From the NCBI GenBank assembly GCA_913060595.1, contig CAJXSA010000088.1, positions 1 to 11,712 of the forward strand: 11,712 bases of DNA. Reading direction: 5' to 3'. The notes under the pieces are model-generated. The model ran no database searches, was not told the DNA's origin, and saw only the letters and a program-made list of their open reading frames with translations. This stretch comes from an uncultured Ignavibacteria bacterium. Lineage in GTDB: Bacteria; Bacteroidota; Ignavibacteria; SZUA-365. Below, one piece after another: positions 1-6,229 of the stretch (its first letter is position 1; each line of letters opens with the position of its first letter). Made by a program: the position numbers and the translations under genes.

Positions 1-717
1 GAGAAGCCGGTCGGCGGCGGAGGTGAGCGTTTTTCCGCTGAGGGTGAAATCATCGATAATAAGGCAAGTTTTCCCCCGTACATCGCCCATGATTTCCAGG
101 ACTTCCGCGTTCTCGTCGTGCGCCCGCCGGCGCTTGTCGGCGACCGCGAGGGGGAGGCGCAGCCGCTCCGCGAACTGTCGCGCACGTTTGGCGGAGCCGG
201 CGTCCGGCGCAACGCTGACGCTGTTCTCGTCGAGCTGGTGACGCAGCGCCTCGCCGAGCACGCCGATCGCCTGCAGGTTATCCACCGGAATACGGAAGAA
301 TCCCTGCACCTGCGGCGCATGCAGGTCGACCGCGAGCACACGGTCCGCTCCCGCGGTTTCCAGCATATCCGCGCACACCCGCGCGCGAATGGACACCCGC
401 TCGTCGTTGTCGCGTTTGTCTCCTTTTGCATAGCTGAACCAGGGAATCACCACAGTGACGGATCGGGCCGAAGCACGCCGGGCGGCGTCGATAAAGAACA
501 TCATTTCCATGAGATTCCTGTTGACCGGCACAGTCGTTGACTGGATGATACAGGCGTCGCGTCCGCGGATATTCTCATTGATACTCACGTAAACGTTTCC
601 CTCGGAAAAGACCTTGGCGGTCGTCTCACAGGGACGCACGCCGAGATCTGCGCAGATTGTGGCGGTGAGCAGGCGGCTGGCGCTGCCTGCGATGATGGCG
701 ATATCCGAAGCAGTCAT
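1..717 (-). CDS. prs: Divergent ribose-phosphate pyrophosphokinase (PRPP synthetase), C-terminus cut by window edge
   Basis: The family transfers pyrophosphate from ATP to ribose 5-phosphate, making PRPP in the cytoplasm for nucleotide, His and Trp synthesis. The 239 visible codons are in frame to base 1; full members are about 315 residues. Clear family motifs are SINENIRG (45-52), IIQST (57-61), NLMEMM (68-73), DLHAPQVQGFF (131-141) followed by IPVDNL, APDAGSAKR (170-178), the catalytic-loop DKRR (194-197) and the PRPP loop IIDDFTLSGKT (220-230). Several usually invariant positions differ: FSDGE is FSEGN (37-41), the Arg-Gln of YARQD is Lys-Gly (98-99), and the DT of DDxxDTxGT is LS (226-227). 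In Bacillus enzymes the first two sites contact ATP. It is therefore probably a paralogue rather than the housekeeping enzyme, though it could still be active. A perfect AGGAGG (723-728) lies 5 bases before the start. It follows the 348-residue gene by 41 bases and is probably co-transcribed. Family is sure; activity is open. Confidence 0.9.
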   Translation of the reverse strand, partial: MTASDIAIIAGSASRLLTATICADLGVRPCETTAKVFSEGNVYVSINENIRGRDACIIQSTTVPVNRNLMEMMFFIDAARRASARSVTVVIPWFSYAKGDKRDNDERVSIRARVCADMLETAGADRVLAVDLHAPQVQGFFRIPVDNLQAIGVLGEALRHQLDENSVSVAPDAGSAKRARQFAERLRLPLAVADKRRRAHDENAEVLEIMGDVRGKTCLIIDDFTLSGKTLTSAADRLL

Positions 718-758
718 TATATCCTCCTTGCCGGCGGATGCCGGTGTGATTGTGATTG

Positions 759-1805
759 TCACATGGACAGCAGGCTCCGTGCCAGCTGTGCGGCCTTCGT
801 ATTCAGCAGGCGGGCCCAGGATGTGACGTGGTCGTCATGCCGCAATGCGTCTTCGAGGAATTCAATTCTGTTCAGGTTCGCATACAGGGCCTGCCAGAGC
901 TCGGGTCGGCGGGAGTCGAGTCCCCACCGCACCCGTGTGCGGAGCAGCTGCGCATATTCCTTTTCGAGCGTGCGGTACAGTTCTGCGGCGCGTCTACTGA
1001 TCCGCATCAACTCCCACCCCTTCATCGCGGGCAACATGTCGAGAAACTGAATGAGCCAGGGCTGTGGATATGCCTGCGCAAAGAAACGGTGGACCGTCTC
1101 ATTCTCATGGGCGGCCTGACGGAGCACCGACGGCTCGGCGGTTGCCGCCAGGTGCAGGAGCTCCATTGACGGACGCAGTTCCTGCAAGGGCGAACCGATA
1201 CAGCGGGACAGCACGATCGCGGGCCACTGGGCCTCGTCCCAGCAGGCGCTGAAGAAGGCGGTGGCCAAATCGACAAGAGTCGCATCGACGGTAGAAGCCG
1301 TTTCCGATGTGCCGAGAATCTCCTGCACGCTGCTGCGAAACGGTGCCATGCGGATATGTGCGCGCCGGGCACCGAGCGTGCCGTCGTGGAAGTAACGATC
1401 ATCCTCGCGTGGGAACGATGGAGAAAGGTAGATGTCTTCCACCACCGGGCATGGGGAGATCAGGGGACTGGCGCCGGTGCGGCAAATATGGTACATCGGG
1501 ATGAATACCGTGCGCGCATTACGGACCTCCATGTGCACGGCTCCATGGGTGATGTGCCTGAGCAGTCCCGTAAGCTGCTGCCGGTCCGCGAGACAGCCCT
1601 TGCCATCCCTGCCCCCGTGGGACAGTGCGATGGGTCTCCGCAGCAGACGCGTGATCTGCTCGAGATGCGCGTGCCTGCCACCTAGCTGTTCGAGTTCGCC
1701 CCTAATGCCGTCCAGTTCTCTCACGGTATCCAGGAGCGGCTGCAGCGCGCGTGCCATTTCGTGTTCCATGACGCGTGATGCTTCCGTGCGTTTTCTGTGG
1801 TTCAT
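759..1805 (-). CDS. Unrecognised 348-residue protein, fourth gene of the MoxR-VWA cassette
   Basis: I do not recognise a family. No signal peptide or membrane segment is visible, so it is probably cytoplasmic. The N-terminus (about 12-57) is a charged helical stretch with coiled-coil character, including RELDGIRGELEQL. The middle (about 85-155) looks like mixed strands with several His and Cys (H84, H87, H91, H106, C108, C119). The C-terminal 170 residues are almost all helix and rich in Leu, Trp and Arg, as in helical-repeat or scaffold proteins. The start at 1805 has a perfect AGGAGG (1810-1815) four bases upstream. It begins 26 bases after the VWA gene ends and is followed 41 bases later by prs, so translation and expression are probably linked to the MoxR-VWA pair. 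A partner or client of that pair is the reasonable inference. Existence of the gene is secure; function is unknown. Confidence 0.85.
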   Translation of the reverse strand: MNHRKRTEASRVMEHEMARALQPLLDTVRELDGIRGELEQLGGRHAHLEQITRLLRRPIALSHGGRDGKGCLADRQQLTGLLRHITHGAVHMEVRNARTVFIPMYHICRTGASPLISPCPVVEDIYLSPSFPREDDRYFHDGTLGARRAHIRMAPFRSSVQEILGTSETASTVDATLVDLATAFFSACWDEAQWPAIVLSRCIGSPLQELRPSMELLHLAATAEPSVLRQAAHENETVHRFFAQAYPQPWLIQFLDMLPAMKGWELMRISRRAAELYRTLEKEYAQLLRTRVRWGLDSRRPELWQALYANLNRIEFLEDALRHDDHVTSWARLLNTKAAQLARSLLSM

Positions 1806-1831
1806 GCTGCCTCCTGGACAGGGAAAATGCG

Positions 1832-3856
1832 TTATCGAATACCGTGCTCCCGGAGCATGCCGGCCACGTACGTGCTGATCTTGCGCGTCACCGCCGCCGT
1901 GTCATGCAGTTCCGCATCATGCACGCGGATGGAGGCGTCGACGAGATCGTCGATGCCCGTCGCGGCATCACCAACCACCGCGAGCGTGAAATGAATACGG
2001 TATTTCCGGCGCAGCGCTTTCACGACACTGCGCACTTCATCTACCGCGCTCTCCTCGGTCGGCAGGCACTTCCGCCATTCCGCGTCCGTGATCAGAACGA
2101 AGAAGAGCGTGCCGTGCCTTCCGCCCGGCAGCCGCCTGCGCTGATACTGCGCCGCGGATTGAATGATGTGACGAATGGACAGGGCGTCCGCCTGCATGCC
2201 GATGCCGCGCGTGAAACTCGCAAGCGCGCGCATTGTTTCCGCGAGTCCGCGTGGCCTATCCGCATGCTGCACCCAGCGGATTTCCGGCTGCAAGCGGGGA
2301 TCGGGAAGCGAACGCATTCCCGAATAAAGCGCGCCGAACACCGGGAGACGTCCGTTGAGCGCCTGCATGAATGCCGCCATGATGAGGGAAATAAGCTCCG
2401 CCTGCATTTCCGTGAGAGAACTGGAGGAATCTCCGGCTATGGCGATGACCGGCTTGCCGCGACCGGACTCCAGCTGCCGCACCCGCTTGCGGTAGACACC
2501 TTCACGGAAATGCGCCGTCGCCAGAGTCGTGCCGTCGAGGGCGCCACTGGACTGTCGTCTGACGAGCGTGGTGGATCGTGTATTCCGGTAGAGGATTTTC
2601 ATGAGTTCCCGGGCGAGCGGCCGCGCGGCGGCTTCGAGTGCGCGGGTAGCCTCCTCGGACGCGCGACCGTGCAGTTCCATCTCCCGCAGCTCCTGCGGCG
2701 GGATCTCTCCTGTGGCGAGCACGATATGATGGCTGATATCCCAGCTCTGCTCCACGCGGTTTTCCGGTTTTGCAAAACTCTGCTTACGGAGCATGGCGGA
2801 GAGATACTCCGGCGACGCCCAGGTCGCTTCGGGATTTGCTGCCGTCGCCCTGCGCGCGGTCTCCCGGTATTCCCTGACGATTTTCTCCTTCTTTTCTTTC
2901 CCGGAGCGGCCGGAATTTCCCGAGCGGCCGGAATTTCCCGAGTCCCGGCCGGACTCTTGCCCGTTTCGCCCGGACGGTTTCCTCTCACTCGTCTCTTCGT
3001 CATCCTCGTCCCTGAGATCCGGGGCATGCTGGTGACGCGCAGGGGGAATGAACTCTCGCTCCCTGCCTGCGGACGTACGCTTTCGCTGCGCGGCTTTCAC
3101 ATGCTGCAGCAGGACTTCGCTCACCGCAAATGTCCATGCCCTGCCGATGGGTATCGCCTCCACCTCATCAATATCGTCCAGATCCTGCAGATACGGAGCG
3201 GATGCGCGGAGGATGTCCCGGAGGATGCTCCGGGTCTGCGGGTGCAGGTCAAGGGCACTGAGCGGCGGGAGGAGGTCGCCGTGCAGTAACGCCGCATCGA
3301 GCATATCTTTCATCGTGCGAAGCTGCCGAAGGTCCAGATGGGACGCATCGAAGGTGCGGTATGCATCGATGATGGCGAGGGACGGCCTGCGCGTCATCAG
3401 CGTCGCGAGCAGCCGCGTTTCCACGGCATTGGCTGTCATGCCGACCACATGTTCGACCTGCTCTCGCGACAGTCCGCTTGCCAGCGCGAGAGGCTGCATT
3501 TCCGTTTCACGGGAACTGCAGTCGAGGGAGAGAAACTTTGTCAGGGCACGGGCTTCGAGAAAGCAGGCCAGGGCAATGCCGGCGGAAGGTGCTGCCGCAC
3601 GTGGCCAGCGCGGAGAAAGGGCGAGCACGGTCAGGGGCGAGGTCGGCGCCTTCACCGGGGGACGCGCATAGTAGCCCATGGCATGCAGCGCGGTGCGACG
3701 CGCACGCTGATACGCATGCAGGTAGCTGTCGTGGGCGAGCGCACGGAGTCCGGGATTGATATGCGGCGAGATGGCCGCGGAGAGCGCAATGCCCTTCCAC
3801 CACAGGCGGTGATGATACGGCACGGGGATGTGGCGGTCTGTTCTCAGGTCACGCAT
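1832..3856 (-). CDS. CobT/NorD-like VWA-domain protein, partner of the adjacent MoxR-type AAA+ protein
   Basis: A 674-residue cytoplasmic protein. The C-terminal VWA domain (about 468-674) has an intact metal-binding MIDAS: DSSSS (476-480, DxSxS) on the first strand after KPVIAIAG, and ITDAEW with D591 later; T549 is a candidate third ligand. Just before it, SSGALDGTTLA and REGVYRKR (437-458) match the layout of CobT/NorD-type VWA proteins, where a GxLD segment and an (I/V)(F/Y)xR(R/K) strand precede the MIDAS. Residues 1-255 are helical and unrecognised. Residues 256-340 are a charged, probably disordered linker with acidic and Ser-Gly-Arg-Lys runs, including an exact repeat. Start choice: the frame stays open to 4027, deep inside the AAA+ gene, but Met at 3856 follows a GAGGTGG site overlapping the AAA+ stop and leaves a 7-base gap, as expected for coupled genes. 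In NorQ/NorD, CbbQ/CbbO and RavA/ViaA, the VWA protein links the AAA+ ring to its client; the client here is unknown. Confidence 0.85.
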   Translation of the reverse strand: MRDLRTDRHIPVPYHHRLWWKGIALSAAISPHINPGLRALAHDSYLHAYQRARRTALHAMGYYARPPVKAPTSPLTVLALSPRWPRAAAPSAGIALACFLEARALTKFLSLDCSSRETEMQPLALASGLSREQVEHVVGMTANAVETRLLATLMTRRPSLAIIDAYRTFDASHLDLRQLRTMKDMLDAALLHGDLLPPLSALDLHPQTRSILRDILRASAPYLQDLDDIDEVEAIPIGRAWTFAVSEVLLQHVKAAQRKRTSAGREREFIPPARHQHAPDLRDEDDEETSERKPSGRNGQESGRDSGNSGRSGNSGRSGKEKKEKIVREYRETARRATAANPEATWASPEYLSAMLRKQSFAKPENRVEQSWDISHHIVLATGEIPPQELREMELHGRASEEATRALEAAARPLARELMKILYRNTRSTTLVRRQSSGALDGTTLATAHFREGVYRKRVRQLESGRGKPVIAIAGDSSSSLTEMQAELISLIMAAFMQALNGRLPVFGALYSGMRSLPDPRLQPEIRWVQHADRPRGLAETMRALASFTRGIGMQADALSIRHIIQSAAQYQRRRLPGGRHGTLFFVLITDAEWRKCLPTEESAVDEVRSVVKALRRKYRIHFTLAVVGDAATGIDDLVDASIRVHDAELHDTAAVTRKISTYVAGMLREHGIR
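2904..2939. repeat. Exact 18-base tandem repeat, two copies, inside the VWA gene
   Basis: The unit gagcggccggaatttccc occurs at 2904-2921 and 2922-2939, and a degenerate third copy (gagtcccggccgg) follows from 2940. On the coding strand it gives Ser-Gly-Asn-Ser-Gly-Arg repeats in the charged linker of the VWA protein (about residues 306-319). The unit is a multiple of three bases, so copy-number change by slippage would alter linker length without a frameshift. Whether it varies between strains cannot be seen here. Confidence 0.9.
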
Positions 3857-3860
3857 GTCC

Positions 3861-3866
3861 ACCTCA
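3861..3866 (-). promoter_or_regulatory. Ribosome-binding site of the VWA gene overlapping the AAA+ stop codon
   Basis: On the minus strand the AAA+ gene's TGA runs straight into GGTGGAC and then ATG. The GAGGTGG site therefore uses two bases of the stop codon and sits 4 to 5 bases before Met at 3856. This decides the VWA start and points to translational coupling of the two genes. Confidence 0.65.
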
Positions 3867-4865
3867 AAGCAGGTCTTCGCCGACGGGGAGCAGGGCGGCC
3901 TTCGCCTTCCTTTGGCCGAAGGCTTCTTCGAACATTGCGGGCAAATGCTCCTGTTCGTCGGAAGAGGCACCGAAGAGCGTGTGCAGGAGGAGGTCGGGAA
4001 AATCCATGGTACTCTGTTGTCCGGCAATTTTCATAATCGCCAGATATAGCGGTATGCCCGGGGTGATGGAGAGGAAGCGGCCGTCTCTCTGCTGCATCTC
4101 CCGAATCCTGGCACCGAGCATCAGCATGCTTTCGAGGTGTTTGGGGATGTAATGCAGCTGCTCTGCCTCTAATAGCCGCTCGAGTATCACCCGCTCGGCA
4201 TGCGGGGTGGGCTCGATATGGCGCTGTACGGGAAACCTGCGGAGGATAGCGTTATCAGCCTGGTTCACCAGGGCAGAAGTCACCCCCATATTCGAATCCG
4301 CTACCCAGCGAATACGTTTCCCGCATCGCCGGAGCACGCGTCCGTCGGGTGCGGTGAGCGGACCATCACTGATGATATCCAGCAGGGCATGCTCGACAGC
4401 TTCCTGTCCCCGGAACAGTTCGCGGATGTGAGCAACGTACACTTCCGCTCCATCTTCCTGCTCGTCAACCCAGGTCAGCCACTGCCAGAGCTCTGAGTCT
4501 TCGTAGTAGGTTCCTCGCTCCGGTGAGATCGAACGCAAGCGGTAGAGTTCTGCGCTTGTTTCCACAGCCGTGATCGGGAAGGAGAAGCATTGCACGCGAA
4601 ACTCCTCGATGCCATAGGCCTCACAGAGGGGAGGAATGTTTTCCGGCACCTGCGTGAGGCACTGTACGAGCGTCGTCTTCCCGCTGCCGCTGCTGCCGTG
4701 CAGATGACAGTTGTTTCCCGTGATAAAAAGAGCCGTGAAAAGCAGGTCGATGGTACGCTTGGGAACGATCATGTTCGTCAGGCCGGGCGGACTCTGCAGC
4801 TCCACGAGATCGTAGCTGCCGGCGAGGTCGTATTGGTCGAGCGGATAAATTTTCCAGGTGTTCAT
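3864..4865 (-). CDS. MoxR-family AAA+ protein with a degenerate Walker B motif
   Basis: A 333-residue protein of usual MoxR/NorQ/CbbQ length. Walker A is perfect: GSSGSGKT (57-64) after a hydrophobic strand. The expected Walker B segment is EVYVAHIREL (141-150), placed by the following helix AVEHALLDIISDG and the TAPDGR turn that MoxR proteins share. There the Asp-Glu that binds Mg2+ and activates water is Ala145-His146; I re-read these codons on the minus strand and they hold. Sensor 1 (Asn192 in VADSN) and a candidate arginine finger (R209/R210 in ILRRF, where LDRF is usual) are kept. It should bind ATP but hydrolyse it poorly, unless another subunit or residue supplies the acid. Start: Met at 4865 lies 4 bases after the upstream stop, with AAAAGG at 4873-4878; a longer reading to 4904 would overlap that gene. 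The VWA gene follows after 7 bases. Such pairs act as remodelling or metal-insertion chaperones; the client is unknown. Confidence 0.88.
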   Translation of the reverse strand: MNTWKIYPLDQYDLAGSYDLVELQSPPGLTNMIVPKRTIDLLFTALFITGNNCHLHGSSGSGKTTLVQCLTQVPENIPPLCEAYGIEEFRVQCFSFPITAVETSAELYRLRSISPERGTYYEDSELWQWLTWVDEQEDGAEVYVAHIRELFRGQEAVEHALLDIISDGPLTAPDGRVLRRCGKRIRWVADSNMGVTSALVNQADNAILRRFPVQRHIEPTPHAERVILERLLEAEQLHYIPKHLESMLMLGARIREMQQRDGRFLSITPGIPLYLAIMKIAGQQSTMDFPDLLLHTLFGASSDEQEHLPAMFEEAFGQRKAKAALLPVGEDLL

Positions 4866-4869
4866 GGGA

Positions 4870-6096
4870 TTACCTTTTCTCTGTCTGTTGCACGGTGTCT
4901 TCAAGGGAGAGGATGAACGCGGCAGGGGACATGGAGCCTTCGCCGGGGTGTTTCAGCATCGCGACTTCCCTGCGCGCGACCGGAAGTGCCAGCTGCTCGA
5001 TTTCTTCCGGTGTGCAGTCCTTCAGTGCCCGCTGCATGCGCCTGCCCAGCTCGGTGAGATCCTCCGCGGAACAGCGGCCGTCTTCATCGGCCGCCTGACG
5101 GGCAGTAAAATGCTGCATGAACACCGCGGGAAAGCACGGGGGTTCGATGACCAGGGAGCGGATTTCCTCCTGGATGTCGGTCGCAACGGCGAGCTGGTTG
5201 CGTTGCTGCGGGGTGAGGAGGATGATCACGGGTCGACCGGCGGAGGAGAGGGCCTGCAAAGCGGGAAGGAGCAGGGGACGAAGCTCCGGTCCGGGAAGCA
5301 GTGTACTTAGGGACAGGACGACGGCTCCCGGTGCCCGCTGCGCGAGCTGGAGGAGGTTGTGCGGCGGGAGGAATAGATCCCGCACGGTGGCGAGTGTCGG
5401 ACCGCCCCTGTCCCGGGAGGCACGGGACAGGCAGGACAGGAGAATGCGTGCGCGCAGCGGGGCCGGACTGACGAGGAAGCAGGGGAGTCCGGCATGCAGG
5501 TGCTGCAGCATGCGCTGCACCATTCCCGCATGCGTGTCCGGTATGGCGGGCGCATCGTCGTCGATGGGAAACACCGGCTGCAGGTGTTCGCGGAACTGCT
5601 CGTAGCTGCGGAGGAGTGCGGCACGGTCTTCTCCCATGGGTACGGGGAGTAATCGCTGCAGCGTGTTCGCGAAGGACTCGAGCCGTGTGAATACATCGCG
5701 CAGCCGCGCCATGCGGCTGAGGGACGGATGCTGGAAATCGATGTGCAGGACGAAACCGAGCAGCAGGCGATCGCGATTCTCCGGGTGCGAGCGTACGCGG
5801 AAGCGCAGCGGGACGCCACCGTCTCCGAGTGCCTGCAGTTCTCGGAACAGCGCATCCGCCGGGAGGGGAGTGTGTTGGAGGATGTCGATTAGCCAGCAGG
5901 TGAGTTCGAGGACATCCTCACGCTGTTTCCCGGCTACCGCGAGCACCCCTGCGGTCACCGGGGAGGCAGTCTCAAGGGCCCCCCGTGCAATGTCGGTGCG
6001 GACATCGAGTCCGCATACCTGCCGCAGGAGTGAGCCGATCTGCTGCAGCATTTCGGCTTCTTCGCTGTTCCTGTCCGGTTTCCACTTTGGGTCCAT
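4870..6096 (-). CDS. Unrecognised 408-residue protein, probable degenerate AAA-like domain, first gene of the cassette
   Basis: No confident family match. No signal peptide or membrane segment is evident. Residues 1-170 are helical with a short stranded patch at about 95-122. Residues 202-320 follow the order of a P-loop AAA core: a hydrophobic strand CFLVS (206-210), then PAPLRARILLSCL where GxxGxGKT plus helix would be, then GAVVLSLSTLL (257-267) at the Walker B position, and RPVIILLTPQQ (288-298) at the sensor 1 strand. Key P-loop and acidic residues are absent. The 'Walker A' stretch lines up without gaps with CHLHGSSGSGKTTLVQCL of the next gene, so a decayed paralogue of the MoxR protein is a fair inference, not proven. 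The C-terminal 70 residues are helical and charged. The start at 6096 has only a weak site (GGAAC), unlike its neighbours; Met16 is an alternative. Its stop lies 4 bases before the MoxR start. Confidence 0.82.
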   Translation of the reverse strand: MDPKWKPDRNSEEAEMLQQIGSLLRQVCGLDVRTDIARGALETASPVTAGVLAVAGKQREDVLELTCWLIDILQHTPLPADALFRELQALGDGGVPLRFRVRSHPENRDRLLLGFVLHIDFQHPSLSRMARLRDVFTRLESFANTLQRLLPVPMGEDRAALLRSYEQFREHLQPVFPIDDDAPAIPDTHAGMVQRMLQHLHAGLPCFLVSPAPLRARILLSCLSRASRDRGGPTLATVRDLFLPPHNLLQLAQRAPGAVVLSLSTLLPGPELRPLLLPALQALSSAGRPVIILLTPQQRNQLAVATDIQEEIRSLVIEPPCFPAVFMQHFTARQAADEDGRCSAEDLTELGRRMQRALKDCTPEEIEQLALPVARREVAMLKHPGEGSMSPAAFILSLEDTVQQTEKR

Positions 6097-6152
6097 ATCT
6101 GTTCCGTGTCATGATGAAAGATTCCCAGGCGCTGATGTGATAGCTGCCGCGG

Positions 6153-6189
6153 AAGGAAGCAGGTGCTTGGAGCACGAACCGCTTTCCTT
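6153..6189 (-). other. Imperfect two-tier hairpin in the spacer before the MoxR-VWA cassette
   Basis: Outer arms aaggaagc (6153-6160) and gctttcctt (6181-6189) pair over 8 bases with one bulged base. Inside, gtgct (6163-6167) and agcac (6171-6175) pair around a 3-base loop. It lies in the 133-base spacer, 57 bases upstream of the cassette's first start. No U-tract follows on the minus strand, so a classical intrinsic terminator is not supported. A smaller hairpin (ccgtg 6215-6219 with cacgg 6224-6228) sits just after the GH16-like stop. A leader structure, an operator or a terminator of another type are all possible. Confidence 0.4.
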
Positions 6190-6229
6190 GCATATGTAGA
6201 TCATCCGGAGGTTGCCGTGCGACCACGGA

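Noticed and set aside
731..744. Short hairpin (ccggc-ggat-gccgg) between the 348-residue gene and prs
   Set aside because: A 5-base stem without a U-tract in GC-rich DNA is expected by chance and gives no ground for a terminator call.
1775..3289. Plus-strand open frame of 504 codons antisense to the VWA gene
   Set aside because: It is long only because the GC-rich VWA gene has few stops on its opposite strand. The translation is rich in Arg, His and Pro with no domain, no good ribosome-binding site is seen, and the minus-strand gene has clear motifs.
4458..4481. Trp-Val-Asp-Glu at residues 132-135 of the MoxR protein as the true Walker B
   Set aside because: It has the look of hhhhDE, but it lies 11 residues too early relative to the shared downstream helix and PDG turn. 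It falls in the helix and loop that normally precede the Walker B strand.
5972..6226. 84-codon minus-strand frame across the spacer into the 408-residue gene
   Set aside because: It overlaps the start of a gene with better composition in another frame, its own product lacks any recognisable feature, and it has no convincing ribosome-binding site.
6097..6229. Promoter for the MoxR-VWA cassette
   Set aside because: No pair of boxes fitting sigma-70 or the Bacteroidota-type TAnnTTTG consensus could be picked out by eye, so none is called.
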